Assembly (NCBI GenBank): GCA_910591455.2
Contig: OU342806.1
Location: forward strand, 12,441,426 to 12,505,425
Direction: 5' to 3'
Length of the DNA: 64,000 bases
Source of the DNA: Pholis gunnellus
Lineage: Eukaryota; Chordata; Actinopteri; Perciformes; Pholidae
Shown here piece after piece: positions 12,200 through 23,019 of this stretch. The position numbers and the translations under genes are program-made. Position 1 is the first letter of the stretch. Every line of letters begins with the position of its first letter. Below the pieces are notes generated by a model. It did not search any database. It saw only the letters and a list, made by a program, of their open reading frames with translations, and was not told where the DNA came from.

Positions 12200-12690
12200 A
12201 GCCAGACCAGCCGGACAAAACGCCACCGAAAGCATAGTCAACCGCCCCAGTAGAAGAGGGAAGAGAGCCGACATGGAAGCTAACCCAGCTAGGCCCTGAG
12301 GCTATTCCACTACCCAGCGTCCTTCGGGCTGTCTGATGTCCGGTCACAGGAAAATAAGATGGATGGAATAAGTCCTCAGGCTAACACAGCAACGGGAGGT
12401 GGGTGATGTTGTTCCATCATGGCATCCCGAAATCAAGCTGCACTTGAGGGGCGGACCGCAGCACAGAGCAGAGGACTCTGGTGGGACGAGAGGAGGTGGA
12501 CTCCGTTTACAGCAATGACGGTTGGTGCTCAAACATGGTCAAAGTTGATGGACAACGTTTTTCAGATGTCAAATTTTTTATGTTAAGATGCCGGCCATAT
12601 TATCAGATCAAAGAACATTCAAAGTACATTCCTCCTGATGCAAATAAAAAAACAGGAAAGGACTATTGTTTTAGTTTAGATTTGTCATGT
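12200..12690 (+). mobile_element. decayed LINE ORF2: AP-endonuclease N-terminal part
   Basis: Three frame-shifted pieces read in order as the start of a CR1/L2-type LINE ORF2. The first is DVRSQENKMDG at about 12330, where intact teleost elements have a similar VRSLENKMDE-like segment. The second is EDSGGTRGGGL at about 12470-12505. The third, in another frame, is GWCSNMVKVDG then FMLRCRPYY and KYIPPDANKK at about 12520-12655. These correspond to the apurinic endonuclease domain that nicks target DNA. Stops and at least two frameshifts break the frame, and reverse transcriptase is absent from this window. The clade (L2, Rex or another jockey-superfamily member) is not settled. Confidence 0.7.
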
Positions 12691-12699
12691 TTTTCTTGA

Positions 12700-15350
12700 G
12701 GCTACACCTGCATTTCATTGAGCAAACATGTGCTGCATAATGACATTAAATATTCCTTGAATCTTTTAATTCTTGAATGATTGTGAAACAGGATGAAAAC
12801 ACATTATACATGATCAGCCAACTTTATTAAGATAATTAAATGATTTAAAAAAGACATTGCTCTCAAAAAAAAAGCTAAAAACAAAGTTCAACTGCACCAT
12901 ATCAATTTCAAAATGCCGTTTTCAGGACAGGGAGCATCCACTCACCTCCAATGGACCCCGTGCTAGATGCATCTCTCGCATGCACACACATGCATTAAAA
13001 CAGTCTCAAGAATGAAAGGGGTTCACAAGGGGGGCACAAGGATGGACAATGAGGAGGACAAAGGTGATAGGAGGTGGTTGGTAGATCATTGTGTCTATCT
13101 GTGTGTGTGTGTTTGTGTGTGTGTGCAAGAGGATGAGGGTGCTCCTTGCTCACAACTCCCTTTGTCTTGGACTAATTCCACAATCTTGTCCAAAAGAAAA
13201 GGGCTCCCACTCACCCTGTTTACAAAGGGCCCCTGAAGCGTGACCCCTCATTATGTACGGCCCCTCCTCTTACAACCGACAGGGCCCCTCAGGGCATCAA
13301 GTAACAGAAAAAAAAAAAAATCACACAAACCACATTTGCATTTGATTTGATTATCCTTCATGGTTGATTCATGGTCCTCTGAGCTTCTGTTAGGGGACCA
13401 TTTAGACAAGCCCACAGCCTGACACACTAACTTGCATATCACTTTTTTTTATCTCTTCTAATAAAACCAAATGCCTTCACTCTCAGCAAAGCAAAATGCT
13501 TTTCATCAGCAGGTACTTTTGAAAATAGTTTGATTTTACTCCTTTTTGCAAGAAAACAAGGAAAAGAAAATAAGATGAGATGCAAGAAACAAAAGTGCAT
13601 CTGTTCCAGAAGACAACAGCACTGGGTTATCCTCAGTTCTTTCCTTTCCCCTTTAAACACTGAAACATTATACTGTGGTATTTTCTATCCACGTTCTAAG
13701 CTAAGTAGGTATGGACTGTGACATTTGAATATCTTTTCATTTTATCTAAGATTAAACAACAATTATTTCGATATGAGCTTAGCCAGTTATCTGAGCTACT
13801 CTTGCCTAAAATTGTACTTGGAGTACTTGTTGCTAGTTTCAAGTTCTGACCAACCTCTGACCCAGTGGATGTAGACTGCAGGGACAATCCTATTTTGCAT
13901 TTTGCTTCGTTTGGTTATTCCCCTTGTTTGTTACTGTTAGTGTCTCAGAAAATTGGAAAGTTTGCCACCTAATAGACCATTATTGTACAAATGTTAGCGT
14001 GGTCTTACGTCAAATGAACCTCAGGAACATTTCCCCAATGTAAATATGTAAAACATTAAGCCTCAAAGTTCCATTGGTTAAAAAATTCCAGCAACCTTAT
14101 GACATCAGAACCTCTGCCCTGGTCCATGATCAGTCAGAATTGCAATAGCAACATATTGGAGTTTATTGTGTTAGTTAGTCTAGGGGCCTACAGTTTTGTT
14201 GTGACTGACACAAGATGATTGAGTAAAGTTCTTCTTATAATACTCAGTTTGAATCATGTTGATGTGTTCAGCAGCCAAGGATATACACACATTCAAAAAT
14301 ACTGTTGATGACTGTGGGCAAAGTGAGGGACAAAGCCTGTTAAGTTTTGAACACAGCCCTAAAAAAAAAAAAAAGACGTTTTTCTCTACTGAGTGGAAAG
14401 TGTTCATCGCCATTTATGGTCCTTTGAAACTTGTCCCTTGAAACCAGTACAGTACAGTAAAAAGGTATCTAAAACACACAGGGATCAATAGGAACATAAA
14501 CACTCTTGTTCTTTGCTGAAATATATGTTTATACAGATACAGGGTTTTTGCAAGACAACAGAAATGTAGTCATATGTTTCTGCTTCGAGGTTGTTCAAAT
14601 GCTCTGCTCTCCTCTTCCTGTTTGCCTGGTGCATGGGAGTGTGTGTGTTTGTGTGTGTGTGTGTGTGTAAGTGCAAGCAAATGTCTGTAGGGCAGCTGTG
14701 TCCCTGACCCAGCTGTCACTAACCATACGTGGGAGGTCTCTCTGATAGCATGGAAATAAAATGTACGTTCATCTCACAGCAGGAACTGGCAGGGAATTGT
14801 CAGAAGTTAATATAAACAAATGAGTCTCTTCTGAGCACATCTCAACCCTAATTTCTCACATTATATCAGCGACTTTAATTGAGTATTCATGCGGCACTGG
14901 GGGAAGCAACAAAGCTTGCCTTTATACCTCTTTCTACATACAAAATGCCCTGCAATGAGGCCTGTTGGGTGAAACATAGTTGTACATGAAAGGTCAAAGC
15001 ACTCATAGCAGTAACTCAGTAACATGTAAATGAGTGGCAATGAGGATGCTGTTCCATGTTATGAATAGAATAGACCCGTCATTGTGATTATTAAAGGTTG
15101 AAAGATCCAATGTGACTTGCTGTTGTGGTACTGTGTTCACTGCTAGATATTTTTGCTTTTGTCATTATTGTGTGACAAAAGTGACAGACTCTGTGTTTAT
15201 GAAGTCATGTTGCAAAATGTGTTAATATTAGACATAAACACAATCAACCTAAGTGCAAGTCACACACTTTCTGACATAATCTATAGTCTGTTTCATACTT
15301 AATGTTGTAGAACTGCATAAATTGTATTCTCTATCTCTTTCCCCCATCTT
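12700..15350. other. noncoding stretch with minor simple repeats
   Basis: Holds a short interrupted TG patch (13101-13125), A-runs at 13309-13321 and 14361-14374, and no recognisable gene or transposon. Open frames reach only 89 codons and overlap antisense frames. Confidence 0.6.
14639..14668. repeat. interrupted (GT)n microsatellite
   Basis: GT array of 30 bp with one TT interruption. Confidence 0.93.
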
Positions 15351-15356
15351 CCACAG

Positions 15357-15500
15357 TGCACTGGACTTAAATATAATGCGGGCGAGCCCTTTAAAGCAAA
15401 TGCGATCTGAAAGGCTGGCAAAGGCGAGGGGACGCAGCTGTCGGCGAAGCATGTCTTTTTTAAGGGCTGCCCCTAATGATTGGAGACAGTTGGCAATTAC
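15357..15500 (+). other. exon-like or conserved-element-like 144-bp block
   Basis: The left edge follows a pyrimidine tract ending CATCTTCCACAG, a good splice acceptor. The right edge is followed by GTAAGTATT, a consensus donor. The 144 bp between (a multiple of three) have one open + frame, entering with one base of a codon and leaving with two. The peptide, e.g. MRSERLAKARGRSC and APNDWRQLAI, is basic and matches no family I know. The antisense strand is also open. Composition is unlike the surroundings (CTTTAAAGCAAATGCG, CCTAATGATTGG). Options are a cassette exon of a large or noncoding transcript, or a conserved regulatory element with chance splice sites. Confidence 0.4.
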
Positions 15501-15569
15501 GTAAGTATTCACTTTTAGGCCACTGGGCTGTAGACTGTGCCGAGCCCCCCGGACCCTGGCACACATGCA

Positions 15570-15845
15570 AAATGGGAAGGAGGAGGAGGAAGGTGGGGGT
15601 GGGTGAACAAGAGCGAGAACAGAAGAGTGGGGGAGCTGGCCAAGAACCAACAGGGGAACAGCAATGCACGTGCCAACGTAGAGAGAGAGCAACATATACA
15701 GATGGACAGAAAGAGAGGGGGATGGAGGAATGGAACAAAGTAAAAAGAGAAGTGAGCAAGAACAAAGGAAGAGTAATCAAAGATGAAAAGGCCAACAAGA
15801 AGAGAGGGAAATAAAAGAAGAGGAAAAATGTAAGCAGAAAAAAAT
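15570..15845 (+). repeat. purine-rich strand, about 270 bp
   Basis: The + strand is strongly enriched in A and G with GGA and GAA runs, giving several artefactual frames on both strands (up to 152 codons antisense, rich in Phe, Leu and Ser). It starts 70 bp after the exon-like block. No gene is inferred. Confidence 0.8.
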
Positions 15846-16459
15846 GATGTGGAAAAGCAAACTGCATTCTGGAACCTTTCGTGTATTGTGACCTGCAGGT
15901 AAAAGTTTGAAATCAGCTCAAGAGCTATCATTTCACAAGGCCACATTGCACATTCTCGACCTGTTTTGAACAAATATCAAAACATTTAGGCCTTGCGTTC
16001 AATGATAAAATAAGGTATAAATGACAGCAGATATTGCTGCAATTCTGTTGCTATACTTACATAAGTGTCACAAGCGTCAACATATGAGCAGGGTGTTGTA
16101 TAACTATCAGCTTGTTTCAACAACTATTTGTTCAATATCAAAATACTTGCCGGGTAAAGTAGAGCAGAGAAGACAGCATCTGAAAAGGGGAAAAAAAAAG
16201 AGACTTTTGCAAGCAACAGCTGCATACAGTAGGACTGCAAGAGTTCTACTCGTGTGTAACGTGGCAGCAAATGAAATTTACAGTATACAAAACACACTAA
16301 ATCACCGTATCAAACAATGTTTAGTGCATTATTAGCAACATGTCAGCTATTACATTGTTTTGGTGTTTCCTCCGAGCCAAGAGCTTGCATTTGGCCCCAC
16401 CACCTGTTTCTCATTCAAACCTGGATGGTTAACAGCTGCCTGGGAAGAAGATTGAAGCG

Positions 16460-16464
<5 letters not shown>
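15846..16464. other. noncoding stretch, nothing recognised
   Basis: A 104-codon frame at 16021-16335 has no domain. No mobile element or RNA is seen. Confidence 0.6.

Positions 16465-16549
<85 letters not shown>
16465..16549. repeat. (AC)42 microsatellite, longest in window
   Basis: A perfect 85-bp AC array preceded by a GCGCACG flank. It creates His-Thr and Cys-Val runs in the frames that cross it. Confidence 0.98.
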
Positions 16550-16553
<4 letters not shown>

Positions 16554-16799
16554 ACAGGTTGACCATCAAAATCATATTTTATTTGCAGCAATGTGGTCCC
16601 AGGTGTAGCTGCAAACAGCTACAGTAGGAGATAATTTGATGGCCCAGCGTTCCTTACAAACGGTATAATTATTGAAAGCACAGTTGGTCATATCATTTGC
16701 CCTGTTATTGATTGTGTTGACTGGCTCACACACTCTGAACAGTCTCCCAGTAGCACTCCTCACTTGTTGATGGTGCGCATCGACACGCTGAGCAGTGCA

Positions 16800-16860
16800 C
16801 ACGCATGTATGTGTGTGTTGGTGCTGATATGTGTGGGTGTAGGTGTGTGTGTGGCTGAGT
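16800..16860. repeat. degenerate TG-rich tract
   Basis: TG repeats broken by GGTGC, GATA and GGG. It underlies a 155-codon minus frame that is not credible as a gene. Confidence 0.85.
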
Positions 16861-18035
16861 TTGCGCGAGGCAAGGGTGCCCACGAGTGTGTGCATCGACA
16901 GGGGTGCGCATGTTTTCACTGCTATCTCGGCCACTGGGTATCGAGTGCAGTCTTCGACACAGGAACCGTTTATGGCCTTTTGCTTTATTAGCAGATTTGA
17001 CAGTGGTGCTTGGAGTGGCATCCCACAGAGCCCACTCATTTGTTGTCAAATATTTATAAATGTCACGGAGTTGAGGCCTCCAAACGATGCCAACGTATTC
17101 TGTCGCATCTACAATGAAGGTTTATTGAAACCCTTTACGGTGAGTGTGGCTATGAAAAACATTTCCAACCTACCTTGACCTTTTTTGCACATTCCCTTGT
17201 TATATACAATTAATTTAGCTGTATTTAATTAAAATTCATCTGAACTGATTAAGTGATTATCGTTATAGTATATCCTATATATAGTGTTTATTTTGCATGC
17301 AATAGGGATAACCAAATGTAAATGCTCATAATAGAGGACGATTTGGCCAAGTAGAGAATACGATGTATTCATCCTGATGATTCCTGCTCTTTTTTTTTTA
17401 TGGAACTTAGAAAACCAAGTCTTCAATGTCTTTGCATTCATAAAAAGCTTCTTTTTTTTTACTTTGACTTATTTATACAACATCAGTTTTATTGACAAAA
17501 AGTGACATTTGAACAAAACCTCTAATAGAATAGTGTTTTGTGCACACTCGCAAACATTGTAATACAATTTGCAGTAAGAGGTGCCAGTGGTGACTAATAT
17601 TCACTTGCATGCTTTGTTTGTCTGTTTAAAAACATGTACCAGTGAGGAAGCTGCTACAAAGGAGCTGTGTTTATTCCCTCAGACAGTCCTTGTCACATTC
17701 TGTTTGTTTGAGCACGAAGATTATCTTAATAGATTAAATCTTAGTCAAGCGAGAAAAGACGATGCAGAATGTTCAATGCGTTGCCGGTCCTGGTCATGAG
17801 CGGCTCTTTTTGCATTTCTCATGAACGCTTTCATTTACTAGGACTTTTACCATCACAACCCTCGTTAAATCTTTGACGAACACTTTAACATGCAGACACC
17901 GGTGGACATCAAGTTGAATGTTATTTTATTTAATTTTTTTATACGAGTCTATAAATTACATCGACCTATAGATATCTGAACAGTACCACACCATACCTTT
18001 AAAGAGCCTCCCATCAATTTACAATCAAAGATCAT
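16861..18035. other. noncoding stretch
   Basis: AT-rich with T-runs at 17392 and 17452. No gene, RNA or transposon is recognised. Confidence 0.55.
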
Positions 18036-18039
18036 GTGT

Positions 18040-18560
18040 AATATTCATAAATCATAATATTTGTACTCCTAATGGGCCCCTGCAATGAAAGCCTCCATCC
18101 ATCATAGGCAAACAATGCCAGAGAGCGGCAATCAAAAATACAGCTGCTTTAAAGCTTTGCAGACCTCATTTGCATATTCTACTTCCTGCCTCCTCGGTAC
18201 TCTGTGACACGCTGGCGAGTTTGTCTCCTGTCTCATCACTCGTAAATTCCAAACGGATTACCCCCTGTCTCTGACATGCTAGTAAGAAACAGCTTCGATT
18301 TTCAAAAAAAATAAAAAAATAATAACTTGCAGGGCGGCTTGTCAAGCTGCGATTGCTAATCTATGAGGGAGGATTTGAATAAGTCCTCGGTGGCTCTGCG
18401 CTCTCTCTCCACACTCCTCAATCTCTCTCTCATCCCTCGCTCGGCGGCCGACTCAGAAGGAGGGCCCCTCTTCGAGAGCCCATCGCGCTAAGTGAGATTA
18501 ATTTCAACATCATAAATAACTCGGAGCAGGTCGCCGCAGGGAGCTCGGAGACTGTGCCAC
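18040..18560. promoter_or_regulatory. candidate enhancer cluster
   Basis: Mixed-composition sequence with a POU octamer ATTTGCAT at 18168, CAGCTGCTTTAAAGC, a CAATCAAAAATA segment and, further right, GTGAGATTAATTTCAAC. GC rises at about 18400-18560. No simple repeats interrupt it apart from an A-rich spacer near 18303-18324. The call rests on motif style only. Confidence 0.33.
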
Positions 18561-19324
18561 GTTAGAGTAACAAATGTATTTGACTGTGGTTTACCATTTC
18601 AATCCATGCTCTTAATCCCGTTTTTGTTTTAGCAAAGCACTAAAACGCCATGATTGGACCTATCACAATGACATGCTGCATTGTCTCCAGTACGCTCATC
18701 TAAATGGGTTCTTCAGAAACGACTGACAGTGTTTAATGAATCGAGATCTCGTATATAACCAGCCCACCATTTTGACAATCACCATTATCCTTGCATGTGG
18801 CATAATTCAAACCAAGACACCTCGCCCAATAGAGACACGCCGTATATTTGTAGCGCTGAAAGGTGACAGAAGAATTAGACAAATGACTTGTAAAAATACT
18901 GTTTTGTCTCTAGCTTCGATTCAGCCTTTGTATTGTACGATTATGAAGACTTCTTGCAGTACAATACAACATTTAAATGTGACTCAAAATGATTTAGACT
19001 AACTTCTGTATACAAAATCCAACAATGGTACAGGCAACTAATTGTTCATGGTTCTGTAGTTTAGTTTTCATGACAATAATTATACCAGTTTTGTCATTAG
19101 GAGGCATGATTTTGTATTTCGTATTGAAATCTGCGTTGTGTATTTTAACTAACAGCTTTAGGTTATCACGTGATGTCACTAAGCATCACCTGATGGATCT
19201 GAGTCCAATCTTCACTCGCTTTTTAACTGTGTTCTTTTGTTAGATTCTCGACTTTCTTTACCAGCCAACCTTTTACTTAAGCTTTCTGACATTTTGTGCT
19301 GGATATAAACTCTGCTTGCATGAG

Positions 19325-19342
19325 TTTTTTTTTTTTTTTTTT
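19325..19342. repeat. T18 homopolymer
   Basis: Run of 18 T with no recognisable retroposon body next to it. Confidence 0.95.
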
Positions 19343-19796
19343 CTGGAAACAGCTGCCAGTGGCTCTGACCGAACTCATTCAGTGAACAGTGGGAACCCCA
19401 ATAGCTCTGGACATGCTGCCACCTCAATTTAGATGCATGTCAAATGAAAAGTTGAAGAGTTTGTTTGTTTTAACAGCTGCATGACCTACTTAAGAACACA
19501 GGATTCAGTCGTTGTAAGAGCTTCAATATGGTTAATGTAAGGTCAACTGACACAAGCTTTCAGTTTGTTGAGCAAGTCTTAAAATCCCCAGATTGACCCC
19601 AGCCAATAGATGAGTTAATACATAACAAAAAATAGACACTCTGACACGTGTATTTGACAAAACCAATACATGCCACATATGACCCATGAATTTAGATATA
19701 AAGTACGTTGTACCATGAAACCAAAATGCAGCTCTATTTATATGAGTGCATCCACTGTGCTGAATCCTTTGTACCCCACCAATCCAATCCAAACAA

Positions 19797-19816
19797 ACAC
19801 ACACACACACACACAC
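19797..19816. repeat. (AC)10 microsatellite
   Basis: Perfect 20-bp AC array. Confidence 0.95.
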
Positions 19817-22800
19817 TTACTTCACCATAAAAACCAGCCCTACAACACAAGCAAACACAGTCACATTCATTACAACACAAGATTTCAGAATACATGAATA
19901 CATGATTTGCCTCGCAGAAAAGCTCAACAAACAAAATGCGAAAAAAAAAGAATCGGCCCACGACCAATGTAATCTAAACAGGATTGACCTTAACTCAAAC
20001 AACCCTCCTCGGTTTCCCGCTGCAGATGAATTTGTGTGTGTTGGTTTCCATTTATTTGAGGGTGTCAGGGCCTGTTCCGCCTTGTTTACCGTTAAGAGGA
20101 TGAAAATGAACAGCCAAATAGTGCTCCATTTATAAGCCTGTTTATACATGCTAATACCGGAGGCTGTTTTGCACCCACAGCAGCACTGCTGGATGTGACT
20201 CAATCAACACAACGCTGCCCCCCCACACACGTCTTCATAACCAAGTATGTAAGTACGTCTAACAAGGTACAGCAAAAGGTTGATAGTGGCCGTGACTGAC
20301 AAAACGGCTCATTGGCACTGAGGTGGAAATCAGCTGCAGTGACACTTTATTTGAAGACTTCAAGAATACACATACTATATCATTATTTTACATGGCCAGT
20401 TAGTAATACTCGTGTTCATGAACAACTATCTCCAATAGCCAGCTCCCACAAGTACCGTATGTCACTCCATCTTAAGTCTTTTAATCTGCTGCAGCAGCTT
20501 CAAAGGACAGACTTTTCTTTCTTGTAACATTTAAAGAAAATCACAGTGAAACTACTGTAAACTAAAGGACTATGTATTAGGTAAATATTGACTAAAAGAA
20601 ATTAGCCCCCCCCAATATCATTTTATTTTCAGGCTTCTCCTCCGGACCACACGTTCAAGAAAAGCTTCAACAGATTTAGTTTGAAAACATCATCAAGGGC
20701 TTTGGTTCAACTTGTGGAACTCATTTGAACTTGAATGCTTGTGTTGACAAGAGGATTCAGTCCTAGCAATAAAAATAACAGTGAGAAGTGCTGTCGTGCC
20801 CCGACAATATTGCTGCTATAGTGCTGGTCATGTTGTAGAGAAGTGTAAGGAAAAGGAAGAGCTGAACGGAGACTGGGATTTTCTGTAAGAACTATATAAC
20901 TGTCAGCAGAGGATAAATCTTTTCTGTGCATTGGGTGGCAGGATAAACTCTCCTGCCTTGTTAAAAAACTTTTCGAGACAGCAACCATTGGCAGCACGGA
21001 AACATAAAATGCTAATAAAATGGGAAACTGTTTGTAACCAGGATATTATAAGGATATTAGGTCCTGGTTTGAAGTCACAGTGAGGGGCGGCTTCAGCTTT
21101 CATTGTTGGAGCAAGCTGTTTCTATTACTATTCACTGTCAGAAACTTTAGCGGACGTTGGTGAGATCCAGATGGAACATCTTAAGGCATGGGAATACATC
21201 TGCATATTTCGGAGCTGAAATGTGGTCAAACTAAATCTCTTCTTGGCCAGTCAAACACGCTTTGCGGCTGACATCATTGACATGGACAGTGCTGATGTGT
21301 CCGATAGATGCTTTGGGTATCTGTGGTGTCTGAATGGGGAAAAACTCTCTGGCTTCCTCCACTGCTCTCACTCCCAGGGACACACAGAGACTATTCAACA
21401 CCTCTTGACAAGAAGAACACAAGTTAAAGCAATGACAAAGTCAATGTTCCTACACCTGCCCTGAATCCCCTCCAGGAGATCTCAACACTTCAGTGACAAA
21501 GAAATGACAGAACGGGTTAGGCATACATTCACCTTTGCACTTTATGCAGTGCCTGATTTACTAGGGTGACAGTCTACAAGTGCGTGTTGAAATTCTTTGT
21601 CAGGGTAGATTATTGCCAGGATACTGTGGCTCAACGCGTCACAATTTAAGAAAACAAATAGCGCAAATAGAGAAACACGCTGCAAGAAGATAGACTGTGT
21701 CCAGGGGACACTAAAAAGTGATGTACATGGCCGGGACACACTTGTTGTTGCAATTCTTTGTGGGTATGAAGTTAGTGAAGTCGGCTATTCGTCAGAGGTG
21801 TTGCAAAATAACGTAAAATGTCATGTTTTCTTGGCTTATTTTAACATTGTGATCCCATGATTCAGATATTATAATAATAAGCAGAAGGCTAATGATTGGT
21901 TAACTGTAGATATCTGCAATAACATCTAAAAGAAATCCAAAAAATATCCATAAAGCTTAGGTAAAATCGTATGTAAATACTTTCCGAGTCAGTGACTATA
22001 AGTGAATAAAACCGACAAAATGCTTTATTTCCACCTCTAATATTGAGAAGAGCTTTAACAGATATACTTTAAGGTTGAAGAGTCAGGGTTGGTCACATTT
22101 TGTTTGCAGTACTTTGATATATCTGGTCCACCTGAACTTTATTTTGATAGGATAAGACCGCTGAGTTTAAAATAATATTAGGAAAACTGTGAAAAAAGCA
22201 ATTGTATAGATCTTACATAAAAAAAAAGTTAGTTTTGGGGTTAATGTAAAGCTTAACTGGATATACAGCAAACACAACACTGATAATCAACCCGATGGTT
22301 CAATCGAATGGTTGAATATCAACATGTGACTGTGTCTCAAAAAACATTGTTTGACTCACCACTATCCGAATACGCACCGTAATTCTTTAACATCAAAAGT
22401 GACAAGAAATTTTCTTGGCCAAAGTTCTGGAAAGAGATTAATGCCATGAGTCAAAAAATAAACCGCTCACCCAGCATCAAATATATCATAACTTTACTTG
22501 AGTTATTAACTGTATTTTACTTGTTTTTCATACATCAGTAAAGTCTGAGTCATATTTGCTTGCAGTCATTTTTTCGCGCTTGAGAAATTTAAAGAAATAA
22601 ATAAAATCCTGTCCCCTAAGGGGAGGTGACATATATAACATGGCTTAGTACTTCTTACCTCCACCAAACAAGGCCAATTTTGCGGTGTACATATTTAGAA
22701 ATAGAACATTGTATTCCCTTCACTTGAATGAATTCTGTCTCATAATGTTACACACACCTCTAAGCAGCACAGTGCTCCAAACAAAGCAGCTTGTCCAAAT

Positions 22801-22974
22801 TGAGAATAAATGCGGATGGATGGATGAAGCCAAATCTACAATACCTACAAAGCATGCATGTTGTCATTCTTTTTGTCATCCATCATGATTTGCTGCCGTC
22901 TTTCATTCGTACACAGTCACTGCATTCAACTGCTGATTGGTAGCGCTGATACTGTCCCTTTGGGAAAGATGGGG

Positions 22975-22975
<1 letters not shown>

Positions 22976-23006
<31 letters not shown>

Positions 23007-23017
23007 ACTCTGTCTGT
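22976..23017. repeat. (GACA)n array ending in a hairpin
   Basis: About seven GACA/ACAG units; the last, ACAGACA, is followed after CTC by its exact reverse complement TGTCTGT (23001-23017). Confidence 0.93.
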
Positions 23018-23019
23018 GT

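Larger units (their letters stand above)
18561..22970. other. noncoding stretch with simple repeats only
   Basis: No credible coding frame; the longest, 128 codons antisense at 19817-20203, has no domain. Contains T18 at 19325-19342, (AC)10 at 19797-19816, and a 13-bp palindrome TCCCCTAAGGGGA at about 22613. Around 22010-22680 the sequence is notably AT-rich. Confidence 0.55.

Noticed and set aside
15249..15973. Several long minus frames (135-152 codons) rich in Phe, Leu, Ser and Pro
   Set aside because: They read the complement of the purine-rich tract; low-complexity, no domain.
16572..17049. Minus frames of 155 and 107 codons with His-Thr runs
   Set aside because: Produced by the degenerate TG tract at 16800-16860.
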